In this document: positions 15,222 through 30,050 of the stretch, one piece after another
Layout: every line of letters starts with the position of its first letter
How positions within the stretch are numbered: position 1 is the first letter of the stretch
Source: Amaranthus tricolor
Lineage: Eukaryota; Streptophyta; Magnoliopsida; Caryophyllales; Amaranthaceae
Reading direction: 5' to 3'
Assembly: GCF_026212465.1 (NCBI RefSeq)
Contig: NC_080061.1
Coordinates: 24,121,295 to 24,185,294, forward strand
Length of the DNA: 64,000 bases
The notes under the pieces: generated by a model
Database searches by the model: none
The model's input: only the letters and a program-made list of their open reading frames with translations
What the model was told of the DNA's origin: nothing
Position numbers and translations under genes: made by a program

Positions 15222-18200
15222 ATTCATTCTTCAATTATCATTGATCCTTGTTCATTCTTCATCGTTCATTCGTCATTGACCATTAGTCCTTGTTCATTCT
15301 TCATCGTTCATTCTTCATTGATCATTGATCCTTGTTCATTCTTCATCGTTCATTCGCCATTGATCATTGATGCTTGTTCATTCTTCATCGTTCATTCGTC
15401 ATTGACCATCAATCCTTGTTCATTCTTCATCGTTCATTCGTCATTGACAATCAATCCTTGTTCATTCTTAATCGTTCATTCTTCATTGATTATTGATCCT
15501 TGTTCATTCTTCATCGTCCATTCGTCATTGATCATTGATCCTTGTTCATTCTTCATCGTTCATTCGTCATTGACCATTAATCCTTGTTCATTCTTCATCG
15601 TTCATTCTTCATTGATCATTGATCCTTGTTCATTCTTCATCGTTCATTCGTCATTGATCATTGATCCTTGTTCATTCTTCATCGTTCATTCTTCAATTAT
15701 CATTGATCCTTATTCATTCATCATCGTTCATTCTTCATTGATCATTTATCATTGATCCTTGTTCATTCTTCATCGTTCATTCGTCATTGACCATTAATCC
15801 TTGTTCATTCTTCATCGTTCATTTTTCATTGATCATTGATCCTTGTTCATTCTTCATCGTTCATTCGTCATTCACCATTAATCCTTGTTCATTCTTCATC
15901 GTTCATTCTTCATTGATCATTGATCCTTGTTCATTCTTCATGGTTCATTCTTCATTGATTATTGATCCTTGTTCATTCTTCATCTTTCATTCTTCATTGA
16001 TCATTGATCCTTGTTCATTCTTCATTTATCATTGATCCTTGTTCATTCTTCATCGTTCATTCGTCATTAATCATTGATCCTTGTTCATTCTTCATCGTTC
16101 ATTCGTCATTAAACATTAATCCTTGTTCATTCTTCATCGTTCATTCTTCATTGATCATTGATCCTTGTTCATTCTTCATCGTTCATTCTTCATTGATCAT
16201 TGATCCTTGTTCATTCTTCATCATTCATTCGTCATTGACCATTAATCCTTGTTCATTCTTCATCGTTCATTCTTCATTGATCATTGATCCTTGTTCATTC
16301 TTCATTGATCATTGATCCTTGTTCATTCTTCATCGTTCATTCTTCATTGATCGTTGATCCTTGTTCATTCTTCATCGTTCATTCTTTATTGATCATTGAT
16401 CCTTATTCATTCATCATCGTTCATTCTTCATTGATCATTGATCCTTGTTCATTCTTCATCATTCATTCTTCAATTATCATTGATCCTTGTTCATTCTTCA
16501 TCGTTCATTCGTCATTGACCATTAGTCCTTGTTCATTCTTCATCGTTCATTCTTCATTGATCATTGATCCTTGTTCATTCTTCATCGTTCATTCGCCATT
16601 GATCATTGATGCTTGTTCATTCTTCATCGTTCATTCGTCATTGACCATCAATCCTTGTTCATTCTTCATCGTTCATTCGTCATTGACAATCAATCCTTGT
16701 TCATTCTTAATCGTTCATTCTTCATTGATTATTGATCCTTGTTCATTCTTCATCGTCCATTCGTCATTGATCATTGATCCTTGTTCATTCTTCATCGTTC
16801 ATTCGTCATTGACCATTAATCCTTGTTCATTCTTCATCGTTCATTCTTCATTGATCATTGATCCTTGTTCATTCTTCATCGTTCATTCGTCATTGATCAT
16901 TGATCCTTGTTCATTCTTCATCGTTCATTCTTCAATTATCATTGATCCTTATTCATTCATCATCGTTCATTCTTCATTGATCATTTATCATTGATCCTTG
17001 TTCATTCTTCATCGTTCATTCGTCATTGACCATTAAGCCTTGTTCATTCTTCATCATTCATTCTACATTGATCATTGATCCTTTTTCATTCTTCATCGTT
17101 CATTCTTCATTGATCTTTGATCTTTGTTCATTCTTCATCGTTCATTCGTCATTGACCATTAATCCTTGTTCATTCTTCATCGTTCATTTTTCATTGATCA
17201 TTGATCCTTGTTCATTCTTCATCGTTCATTCGTCATTCACCATTAATCCTTGTTCATTCTTCATCGTTGATTCTTCATTGATCATTGATCCTTGTTCATT
17301 CTTCATCGTTCATTCGTCATTGATCATTGATCCTTATTCATTCTTCATGGTTCATTCTTCATTGATTATTGATCCTTGTTCATTCTTCATCATTCATTCT
17401 TCATTGATCATTGATCCTTGTTCATTCTTCATTTATCATTGATCCTTGTTCATTCTTCATCGTTCATTCGTCATTAATCATTGATCCTTGTTCATTCTTC
17501 ATCGTTCATTCGTCATTAAACATTAATCCTTGTTCATTCTTCATCGTTCATTCTTCATTGATCATTGATCCTTGTTCATTCTTCATCGTTCATTCTTCAT
17601 TGATCATTGATCCTTGTTCATTCTTCATCATTCATTCGTCATTGACCATTAATCCTTGTTCATTCTTCATCGTTCATTCTTCATTGATCATTGATCCTTG
17701 TTCATTCTTCATTGATCATTGATCCTTGTTCATTCTTCATCGTTCATTCTTCATTGATCGTTGATCCTTGTTCATTCTTCATCGTTCATTCTTTATTGAT
17801 CATTGATCCTTATTCATTCATCATCGTTCATTCTTCATTGATCATTGATCCTTGTTCATTCTTCATCATTCATTGTTCAATTATCATTGATCCTTGTTCA
17901 TTCTTCATCGTTCATTCGTCATTGACCATTAATCCTTGTTCATTCTTCATCGTTCATTCTTCATTGATCATTGATCCTTGTTCATTCTTCATCGTTCATT
18001 CGTCATTGATCATTGATCCTTCTTCATTCTTCATCGTTCATTCTTCATTGATCATTGATCCTTGTTCATTCTTCATTGATCATTGATCCTTGTTCATTCT
18101 TCATCGTTCATTCGTCATTGACCATTAATCCTTGTTCATTCTTCATCGTTCATTCTTCATTGATCATTGATCCTTGTTCATTCTTCATGGTTCATTCTTC

Positions 18201-21200
18201 ATTGATTATTGATCCTTGTTCATTCTTCATCTTTCATTCTTCATTGATCATTGATCCTTGTTCATTCTTCATTTATCATTGATCCTTGTTCATTCTTCAT
18301 CGTTCATTCGTCATTAATCATTGATCCTTGTTCATTCTTCATCGTTCATTCGTCATTAAACATTAATCCTTGTTCATTCTTCATCGTTCATTCTTCACTG
18401 ATCATTGATCCTTGTTCATTCTTCATCGTTCATTCTTCATTGATCATTGATCCTTGTTCATTCTTCATCATTCATTCGTCATTGACCATTAATCCTTGTT
18501 CATTCTTCATCGTTCATTCTTCATTGATCATTGATCCTTGTTCATTCTTCATTGATCATTGATCCTTGTTCATTCTTCATCGTTCATTCTTCATTGATCG
18601 TTGATCCTTGTTCATTCTTCATCGTTCATTCTTTATTGATCATTGATCCTTATTCATTCATCATCGTTCATTCTTCATTGATCATTGATCCTTGTTCATT
18701 CTTCATCATTCATTCTTCAATTATCATTGATCCTTGTTCATTCTTCATCGTTCATTCGTCATTGACCATTAGTCCTTGTTCATTCTTCATCGTTCATTCT
18801 TCATTGATCATTGATCCTTGTTCATTCTTCATCGTTCATTCGCCATTGATCATTGATGCTTGTTCATTCTTCATCGTTCATTCGTCATTGACCATCAATC
18901 CTTGTTCATTCTTCATCGTTCATTCGTCATTGACAATCAATCCTTGTTCATTCTTAATCGTTCATTCTTCATTGATTATTGATCCTTGTTCATTCTTCAT
19001 CGTCCATTCGTCATTGATCATTGATCCTTGTTCATTCTTCATCGTTCATTCGTCATTGACCATTAATCCTTGTTCATTCTTCATCGTTCATTCTTCATTG
19101 ATCATTGATCCTTGTTCATTCTTCATCGTTCATTCGTCATTGATCATTGATCCTTGTTCATTCTTCATCGTTCATTCTTCAATTATCATTGATCCTTATT
19201 CATTCATCATCGTTCATTCTTCATTGATCATTTATCATTGATCCTTGTTCATTCTTCATCGTTCATTCGTCATTGACCATTAAGCCTTGTTCATTCTTCA
19301 TCATTCATTCTACATTGATCATTGATCCTTTTTCATTCTTCATCGTTCATTCTTCATTGATCTTTGATCTTTGTTCATTCTTCATCGTTCATTCGTCATT
19401 GACCATTAATCCTTGTTCATTCTTCATCGTTCATTTTTCATTGATCATTGATCCTTGTTCATTCTTCATCGTTCATTCGTCATTCACCATTAATCCTTGT
19501 TCATTCTTCATCGTTCATTCTTCATTGATCATTGATCCTTGTTCATTCTTCATGGTTCATTCTTCATTGATTATTGATCCTTGTTCATTCTTCATCTTTC
19601 ATTCTTCATTGATCATTGATCCTTGTTCATTCTTCATTTATCATTGATCCTTGTTCATTCTTCATCGTTCATTCGTCATTAATCATTGATCCTTGTTCAT
19701 TCTTCATCGTTCATTCGTCATTAAACATTAATCCTTGTTCATTCTTCATCGTTCATTCTTCATTGATCATTGATCCTTGTTCATTCTTCATCGTTCATTC
19801 TTCATTGATCATTGATCCTTGTTCATTCTTCATCATTCATTCGTCATTGACCATTAATCCTTGTTCATTCTTCATCGTTCATTCTTCATTGATCATTGAT
19901 CCTTGTTCATTCTTCATTGATCATTGATCCTTGTTCATTCTTCATCGTTCATTCTTCATTGATCGTTGATCCTTGTTCATTCTTCATCGTTCATTCTTTA
20001 TTGATCATTGATCCTTATTCATTCATCATCGTTCATTCTTCATTGATCATTGATCCTTGTTCATTCTTCATCATTCATTCTTCAATTATCATTGATCCTT
20101 GTTCATTCTTCATCGTTCATTCGTCATTGACCATTAGTCCTTGTTCATTCTTCATCGTTCATTCTTCATTGATCATTGATCCTTGTTCATTCTTCATCGT
20201 TCATTCGCCATTGATCATTGATGCTTGTTCATTCTTCATCGTTCATTCGTCATTGACCATCAATCCTTGTTCATTCTTCATCGTTCATTCGTCATTGACA
20301 ATCAATCCTTGTTCATTCTTAATCGTTCATTCTTCATTGATTATTGATCCTTGTTCATTCTTCATCGTCCATTCGTCATTGATCATTGATCCTTGTTCAT
20401 TCTTCATCGTTCATTCGTCATTGACCATTAATCCTTGTTCATTCTTCATCGTTCATTCTTCATTGATCATTGATCCTTGTTCATTCTTCATCGTTCATTC
20501 GTCATTGATCATTGATCCTTGTTCATTCTTCATCGTTCATTCTTCAATTATCATTGATCCTTATTCATTCATCATCGTTCATTCTTCATTGATCATTTAT
20601 CATTGATCCTTGTTCATTCTTCATCGTTCATTCGTCATTGACCATTAAGCCTTGTTCATTCTTCATCATTCATTCTACATTGATCATTGATCCTTTTTCA
20701 TTCTTCATCGTTCATTCTTCATTGATCTTTGATCTATGTTCATTCTTCATCGTTCATTCGTCATTGACCATTAATCCTTGTTCATTCTTCATCGTTCATT
20801 TTTCATTGATCATTGATCCTTGTTCATTCTTCATCGTTCATTCGTCATTCACCATTAATCCTTGTTCATTCTTCATCGTTGATTCTTCATTGATCATTGA
20901 TCCTTGTTCATTCTTCATCGTTCATTCGTCATTGATCATTGATCCTTATTCATTCTTCATGGTTCATTCATCATTGATTATTGATCCTTGTTCATTCTTC
21001 ATCATTCATTCTTCATTGATCATTGATCCTTGTTCATTCTTCATTTATCATTGATCCTTGTTCATTCTTCATCGTTCATTCGTCATTAATCATTGATCCT
21101 TGTTCATTCTTCATCGTTCATTCGTCATTAAACATTAATCCTTGTTCATTCTTCATCGTTCATTCTTCATTGATCATTGATCCTTGTTCATTCTTCATCG

Positions 21201-24190
21201 TTCATTCTTCATTGATCATTGATCCTTGTTCATTCTTCATCATTCATTCGTCATTGACCATTAATCCTTGTTCATTCTTCATCGTTCATTCTTCATTGAT
21301 CATTGATCCTTGTTCATTCTTCATTGATCATTGATCCTTGTTCATTCTTCATCGTTCATTCTTCATTGATCGTTGATCCTTGTTCATTCTTCATCGTTCA
21401 TTCTTTATTGATCATTGATCCTTATTCATTCATCATCGTTCATTCTTCATTGATCATTGATCCTTGTTCATTCTTCATCATTCATTCTTCAATTATCATT
21501 GATCCTTGTTCATTCTTCATCGTTCATTCGTCATTGACCATTAATCCTTGTTCATTCTTCATCGTTCATTCTTCATTGATCATTGATCCTTGTTCATTCT
21601 TCATCGTTCATTCGTCATTGATCATTGATCCTTCTTCATTCTTCATCGTTCATTCTTCATTGATCATTGATCCTTGTTCATTCTTCATTGATCATTGATC
21701 CTTGTTCATTCTTCATCGTTCATTCGTCATTGACCATTAATCCTTGTTCATTCTTCATCGTTCATTCTTCATTGATCATTGATCCTTGTTCATTCTTCAT
21801 GGTTCATTCTTCATTGATTATTGATCCTTGTTCATTCTTCATCTTTCATTCTTCATTGATCATTGATCCTTGTTCATTCTTCATTTATCATTGATCCTTG
21901 TTCATTCTTCATCGTTCATTCGTCATTAATCATTGATCCTTGTTCATTCTTCATCGTTCATTCGTCATTAAACATTAATCCTTGTTCATTCTTCATCGTT
22001 CATCTTCATTGATCATTGATCCTTGTTCATTCTTCATCGTTCATTCTTCATTGATCATTGATCCTTGTTCATTCTTCATCATTCATTCGTCATTGACCAT
22101 TAATCCTTGTTCATTCTTCATCGTTCATTCTTCATTGATCATTGATCCTTGTTCATTCTTCATTGATCATTGATCCTTGTTCATTCTTCATCGTTCATTC
22201 TTCATTGATCGTTGATCCTTGTTCATTCTTCATCGTTCATTCTTTATTGATCATTGATCCTTATTCATTCATCATCGTTCATTCTTCATTGATCATTGAT
22301 CCTTGTTCATTCTTCATCATTCATTCTTCAATTATCATTGATCCTTGTTCATTCTTCATCGTTCATTCGTCATTGACCATTAATCCTTGTTCATTCTTCA
22401 TCGTTCATTCTTCATTGATCATTGATCCTTGTTCATTCTTCATCGTTCATTCGTCATTGATCATTGATCCTTCTTCATTCTTCATCGTTCATTCTTCATT
22501 GATCATTGATCCTTGTTCATTCTTCATTGATCATTGATCCTTGTTCATTCTTCATCGTTCATTCGTCATTGACCATTAATCCTTGTTCATTCTTCATCGT
22601 TCATTCTTCATTGATCATTGATCCTTGTTCATTCTTCATGGTTCATTCTTCATTGATTATTGATCCTTGTTCATTCTTCATCTTTCATTCTTCATTGATC
22701 ATTGATCCTTGTTCATTCTTCATTTATCATTGATCCTTGTTCATTCTTCATCGTTCATTCGTCATTAATCATTGATCCTTGTTCATTCTTCATCGTTCAT
22801 TCGTCATTAAACATTAATCCTTGTTCATTCTTCATCGTTCATTCTTCATTGATCATTGATCCTTGTTCATTCTTCATCGTTCATTCTTCATTGATCATTG
22901 ATCCTTGTTCATTCTTCATTGATCATTGATCCTTGTTCATTCTTCATCGTTCATTCTTCATTGATCGTTGATCCTTGTTCATTCTTCATCGTTCATTCTT
23001 TATTGATCATTGATCCTTATTCATTCATCATCGTTCATTCTTCATTGATCATTGATCCTTGTTCATTCTTCATCATTCATTCTTCAATTATCATTGATCC
23101 TTGTTCATTCTTCATCGTTCATTCGTCATTGACCATTAATCCTTGTTCATTCTTCATCGTTCATTCTTCATTGATCATTGATCCTTGTTCATTCTTCATC
23201 GTTCATTCGTCATTGATCATTGATCCTTCTTCATTCTTCATCGTTCATTCTTCATTGATCATTGATCCTTGTTCATTCTTCATCGTTCATTCTTCATTGA
23301 TCATTGATCCTTGTTCATTCTTCATCGTTCATTCGTCATTGACCATTAATCCTTGTTCATTCTTCATCGTTCATTCTTCATTGATCATTGATCCTTGTTC
23401 ATTCTTCATGGTTCATTCTTCATTGATTATTGATCCTTGTTCATTCTTCATCTTTCATTCTTTATTGATCATTGATCCTTGTTCATTCTTCATTGATCAT
23501 TGATCCTTGTTCATTCTTCATCGTTCATTCGTCATTAATCATTGATCCTTGTTCATTCTTCATCGTTCATTCGTCATTGAACATTAATCCTTGTTCATTC
23601 TTCATCGTTCATTCTTCATTGATCATTGATCCTTGTTCATTCTTCATCGTTCATTCTTCATTCTTCATTGATCATTGATCCTTGTTCATTCTTCATCATT
23701 CATTCGTCATTGACCATTAATCCTTGTTCATTCTTCATCGTTCATTCTTCATTGATCATTGATCCTTGTTCATTCTTCATCGTTCATTCTTCATTGATCA
23801 TTGATCCTTGTTCATTCTTCATCGTTCATTCGTCATTGACCATTAATCCTTGTTCATTCTTCATCGTTCATTCTTCATTGATCATTGATCCTTGTTCATT
23901 CTTCATCGTTCATTCGCCATTGATCATTGATGCTTGTTCATTCTTCATCGTTCATTCGTCATTGACCATCAATCCTTGTTCATTCTTCATCGTTCATTCG
24001 TCATTGACAATCAATCCTTGTTCATTCTTAATCGTTCATTCTTCATTGATCATTGATCCTTGTTCATTCTTCATCGTTCATTCGTCATTGATCATTGATC
24101 CTTGTTCATTATTCATCGTTCATTCTTCAATTATCATTGATCCTTATTCATTCATCATCGTTCATTCTTCATTCTTCATTGATCATTGAT
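13400..24190 (+). repeat. Higher-order repeat block with units of about 0.84-1.4 kb
   Basis: A recognisable landmark (a 28-bp type monomer followed by the variant reading TTATCATTGATCC and two ATTAA-type monomers) recurs at 13400, 14765, 16004, 17411, 18251, 19616, 21023, about 21862 and 22702. Spacings are 1365, 1239, 1407, 840, 1365, 1407, about 839 and 840 bp. A larger unit of 3,612 bp (17026-18282 versus 20638-21894) lies on top. The same landmark also occurs at 5629, 6994, 30327 and 31839. Unit lengths differ by whole 42-bp monomers or by half-monomers, as expected from unequal exchange within the array. Confidence 0.8.
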
Positions 24191-27100
24191 CATTGATCCT
24201 TGTTCATTCTTCATCGTTCATTCGTCATTGACCATTAAGCCTTGTTCATTCTTCATCATTCATTCTACATTGATCATTGATCCTTTTTCATTCTTCATCA
24301 TTTATTCTTCATTGATCTTTGTTCATTCTTCATCGTTCATTCGTCATTGACCATTAATCCTTGTTCATTCTTCATCGTTCATTTTTCATTGATCATTGAT
24401 CCTTGTTCATTCTTCATCGTTCATTCGTCATTGACCATTAATCCTTGTTCATTCTTCATCGTTGATTCTTCATTGATCATTGATCCTTATTCATTCATCA
24501 TCGTTCATTCTTCATTGATCATTGATCCTTGTTCATTCTTCATCGTTCATTCTTCAATTATTATTGATCCTTGTTCATTCTTCATCGTTCATTCGTCATT
24601 GATCATTGATCCTTATTCAATTTTCATCGTTCATTTTTCATTGATCATTGATCCTTGTTCATTCTTCAATGATCATTGATCCTTTTTCATTCTTCATCGT
24701 TCATTCTTCAATTATTATTGACCCTTGTTCATTCTTCATCGTTCATTCGTCATTGATCATTGATCCTTATTCAATTTTCATCGTTCATTCTTCATTGATC
24801 ATTGATCCTTGTTCATTCTTCATTGATCAGTGATACTTGTTCATTCATCATCGTTCATTCGTCATTGACCATTGATCCTTGTTCATTCTTCATCGTTCAT
24901 TCTTTATTGATCATTGATCCTTATTCATTCATCATCGTTCATTCTTCATTGATCATTGATCCTTGTTCATTCTTCATCGTTCATTCTTCAATTATTATTG
25001 ATCCTTGTTCATTCTTCATCGTTCATTCGTCATTGATCATTGATCCTTATTCAATTTTCATCGTTCATTCTTCATTGATCATTGATCCTTGTTCATTCTT
25101 CAATGATCGTTGATCCTTGTTCATTCTTCATCGTTCATTTGTCATTGACCATTAATCCTTGTTCATTCTTCATCGTTCATTCTTCATTGATCATTGATCC
25201 TTGTTCATTCTTCATCGTTTATTCTTCATTGATCATTGATCCTTGTTCATTCTTCATCGTTCATTCGTCATTGATCATTGATCCTTATTCATTCTTCATC
25301 GTTCATTCTTCATTGATCATTGATCCTTGTTCATTCTTCATGGTTCATTCTTCATTGATCATTGATCCTTGTTCATTCTTCATCGTTCATTCTTCATTGA
25401 TCATTGATCCTTGTTCATTCTTCATCGTTCATTCTTCATTGATCATTGATCCTTGTTCATTCTTCATCGTTCATTCGTCATTGACCATTGATCCTTTTTC
25501 ATTCTTCATCGTTCATTATTCATTGATCATTGATCCTTGTTCATTCTTCATCGTTCATTCTTCATTGATCATTTATCCTTGTTCATTCTTCATCGTTCAT
25601 TCGTCATTGATCATTGATCCTTATTCATTCTTTATCGTTCATTCTTCATTGATCATTGATCCTTGTTCATTCTTCATCATTCATTCGTCATTGACCATTA
25701 ATCCTTGTTCATTCTTCATCGTTCATTCTTCATTGATCATTGATCCTTGTTCATTCTTCATCGTTCATTCTTCATTCTTCATTGATCATTGATCCTTGTT
25801 CATTCTTCATCATTCATTCGTCATTGACCATTAATCCTTGTTCATTCTTCATCGTTCATTCTTCATTGATCATTGATCCTTGTTCATTCTTCATCGTTCA
25901 TTCGTCATTGACCATTGATCCTTTTTCATTCTTCATCGTTCATTATTCATTGATCATTGATCCTTGTTCATTCTTCATCGTTCATTCTTCATTGATCATT
26001 TATCCTTGTTCATTCTTCATCGTTCATTCGTCATTGATCATTGATCCTTATTCATTCTTTATCGTTCATTCTTCATTGATCATTGATCCTTGTTCATTCT
26101 TCATCGTTCATTCTTCATTGATCATTGATCCTTGTTCATTGTTCATCATTCATTTTTCATTGATCATTGATCCTTGTTCATTCTTCATCGTTCTTTCGTC
26201 ATTGACCATTAATCCTTGTTCATTCTTCATCGTTCATTCTTCATTGATCATTGATCCTTATTCATTCTTCTTCGTTCATTCGTCATTGATCATTGATCCT
26301 TGTTCATTCTTCATGGTTCATTCTTCATTAATCATTGATCCTTGTTCATTCTTCATCGTTCATTCGTCTTTGATCATTGATCCTTGTTCATTCTTCATCG
26401 TTCATTCGTCATTGACCATTAATCCTTGTTCATTCTTCATCGTTCATTCTTCATTGATCATTGATCCTTGTTCATTCTTCATCGTTCATTCGTCATTGAA
26501 CATTGAACCTTGTTCATTCTTCATCGTTCATTCGTCATTGATCATTGATCCTTGTTCATTCTTCATCGTTCATTCGTCATTGACCATTAATCCTTGTTCA
26601 TTCTTCATCGTTCATTCTTCATTGATCATTGATCCTTGTTCATTCTTCATCGTTCATTCGTCATTGATCATTGATCCTTGTTCATTCTTCATCGTTCATT
26701 CGTCATTGATCATTGATCCTTATTCATTTTTTATCGTTCATTCTTCATTGATCATTGATCCTTGTTCATTCTTCATCGTTCATTCTTCATTGATCATTGA
26801 TCCTTGTTCATTCTTCATGGTTCATTCTTCATTGATTATTGATCCTTGTTCATTCTTCATCTTTCATTCTTCATTGATCATTGATCCTTGTTCATTCTTC
26901 ATTGATCATTGATCCTTGTTCATTCTTCATTGTTCATTCGTCATTGATCATTGATCCTTGTTCATTCTTCATCGTTCATTCGTCATTGACCATTAATCCT
27001 TGTTCATTCTTCATCGTTCATTCTTCATTGATCATTGATCCTTGTTCATTCTTCATCGTTCATTCGTCATTGACCATTGATCCTTTTTCATTCTTCATCG

Positions 27101-28750
27101 TTCATTCGCCATTGATCATTGATCCTTGTTTATTCTTCATTGATCATTGATCCTTGTTCATTCTTCATCGTTCATTCGTCATTGTCCATTAATCCTTGTT
27201 CATTCTTCATCGTTCATTCTTCATTAATCATTGATCCTTGTTCATTCTTCATCGTTCATTCTTCATTGATCATTGATCCTTGTTCATTCTTCATCATTCA
27301 TTCGTCATTGACCATTAATCCTTGTTCATTCTTCATCGTTCATTCTTCATTGATCATTGATCCTTGTTCATTCTTCATTGATCATTGATCCTTGTTCATT
27401 CTTCATCGTTCATTCTTCATTGATCGTTGATCCTTGTTCATTCTTCATCGTTCATTCTTTATTGATCATTGATCCTTATTCATTCATCATCGTTCATTCT
27501 TCATTGATCATTGATCCTTGTTCATTCTTCATCATTCATTCTTCAATTATCATTGATCCTTGTTCATTCTTCATCGTTCATTCGTCATTGACCATTAATC
27601 CTTGTTCATTCTTCATCGTTCATTCTTCATTGATCATTGATCCTTGTTCATTCTTCATCGTTCATTCGTCATTGCTCATTGATCCTTCTTCATTCTTCAT
27701 CGTTCATTCTTCATTGATCATTGATCCTTGTTCATTCTTCATCGTTCATTCTTCATTGATCATTGATCCTTGTTCATTCTTCATTGATCATTGATCCTTG
27801 TTCATTCTTCATCGTTCATTCTTCATTGATCGTTGATCCTTGTTCATTCTTCATCGTTCATTCTTTATTGATCATTGATCCTTATTCATTCATCATCGTT
27901 CATTCTTCATTGATCATTGATCCTTGTTCATTCTTCATCATTCATTCTTCAATTATCATTGATCCTTGTTCATTCTTCATCGTTCATTCGTCATTGACCA
28001 TTAATCCTTGTTCATTCTTCATCGTTCATTCTTCATTGATCATTGATCCTTGTTCATTCTTCATCGTTCATTCGTCATTGCTCATTGATCCTTCTTCATT
28101 CTTCATCGTTCATTCTTCATTGATCATTGATCCTTGTTCATTCTTCATCGTTCATTCTTCATTGATCATTGATCCTTGTTCATTCTTCATCGTTCATTCG
28201 TCATTGACCATTAATCCTTGTTCATTCTTCATCGTTCATTCTTCATTGATCATTGATCCTTGTTCATTCTTCATGGTTCATTCTTCATTGATTATTGATC
28301 CTTGTTCATTCTTCATCTTTCATTCTTTATTGATCATTGATCCTTGTTCATTCTTCATTGATCATTGATCCTTGTTCATTCTTCATCGTTCATTCGTCAT
28401 TAATCATTGATCCTTGTTCATTCTTCATCGTTCATTCGTCATTGATCATTAATCCTTGTTCATCTTATTCATTTTTTATCGTTCATTCTTCATTGATCAT
28501 TGATCCTTGTTCATTCTTCATCGTTCATTCTTCATTGATCATTGATCCTTGTTCATTCTTCATCGTTCATTCTTCATTGATCATTGATCCTTGTTCATTC
28601 TTCATCGTTCATTCGTCATTGACCATTAATCCTTGTTCATTCTTCATCGTTCATTCTTCATTGATCATTGATCCTTGTTCATTCTTCATGGTTCATTCTT
28701 CATTGATTATTGATCCTTGTTCATTCTTCATCTTTCATTCTTCATTGATC
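24190..28750 (+). repeat. More diverged satellite block
   Basis: Monomers here carry more private changes than elsewhere: TTCAATTTTCATCG near 24617, 24773 and 25052, CAGTGATACTTG near 24828, ATTTATCC near 25571 and 25999, and an irregular insertion near 28461. Long frame-preserving runs are also present (25740-26912 has no missing 14-bp part). A short local duplication of about 436 bp is seen at 24480-24915 against 24915-25100, in part. A 406-bp shift repeats the block starting at 27357 and 27763. The region looks older or less homogenised than its flanks. Confidence 0.6.
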
Positions 28751-28751
28751 A

Positions 28752-30050
28752 TTGATCCTTGTTCATTCTTCATTGATCATTGATCCTTGTTCATTCTTCA
28801 TCGTTCATTCGTCATTGATCATTGATCCTTGTTCATTCTTCATCGTTCATTCGTCATTGACCATTAATCCTTGTTCATTCTTCATCGTTCATTCTTCATT
28901 GATCATTGATCCTTGTTCATTCTTCATCGTTCATTCGTCATTGACCATTGATCCTTTTTCATTCTTCATCGTTCATTCTTCATTGATCATTGATCCTTGT
29001 TCATTCTTCATTGATCATTGATCCTTGTTCATTCTTCATCGTTCATTCGTCATTGACCATTAATCCTTGTTCATTCTTCATCGTTCATTCTTCATTGATC
29101 ATTGATCCTTGTTCATTCTTCATCGTTCATTCTTCATTGATCATTGATCCTTGTTCATTCTTCATCGTTCATTCATCATTGACCATTAATCCTTGTTCAT
29201 TCTTCATCGTTCATTCTTCATTGATCATTGATCCTTGTTCATTCTTCATCGTACATTCTTCATTGATCATTGATCCTTGTTCATTCTTCATCGTTCATTC
29301 GTCATTGACCATTAATCCTTGTTCATTCTTCATCGTTCATTCTTCATTGAGCATTGATCCTTGTTCATTCTTCATCGTTCATTCGTCATTGATCATGGAT
29401 CCTTGTTCATTCTTCATCGTTCATTCGTCATTGACCATTAATCCTTGTTCATTCTTCATCGTTCATTCTTCATTGATCATTGATCCTTGTTCATTCTTCA
29501 TCGTTCATTCGCCATTGATCATTGATGCTTGTTCATTCTTCATCGTTCATTCGTCAGTGACCATCAATCCTTGTTCATTCTTCATCGTTCATTCGTCATT
29601 GACAATCAATCCTTGTTCATTCTTAATCGTTCATTCTTCATTGATTATTGATCCTTGTTCATTCTTCATCGTCCATTCGTCATTGATCATTGATCCTTGT
29701 TCATTCTTCATCGTTCATTCGTCATTGACCATTAATCCTTGTTCATTCTTCATCGTTCATTCTTCATTGATCATTGATCCTTGTTCATTCTTCATCGTTC
29801 ATTCGTCATTGATCATTGATCCTTGTTCATTCTTCATCGTTCATTCTTCAATTATCATTGATCCTTATTCATTCATCATCGTTCATTCTTCATTGATCAT
29901 TGATCATTGATCCTTGTTCATTCTTCATCGTTCATTCGTCATTGACCATTAAGCCTTGTTCATTCTTCATCATTCATTCTACATTGATCATTGATCCTTT
30001 TTCATTCTTCATCGTTCATTCTTCATTGATCTTTGATCTTTGTTCATTCT
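28752..30050 (+). repeat. Third copy of the 3298-4596 / 11069-12367 satellite block
   Basis: The order of variant monomers matches 3298-4596 and 11069-12367, including the GTAC variant (29251), ATGGATCC (29395), the CAGTGACC monomer (29555) and the ATCTTTGATCTTTG monomer (30030). One difference is that the monomer near 29310 has AATCC where the other two copies have AATGC. The copies lie 17-25 kb apart, so blocks have spread over a long distance within the array. Confidence 0.75.
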
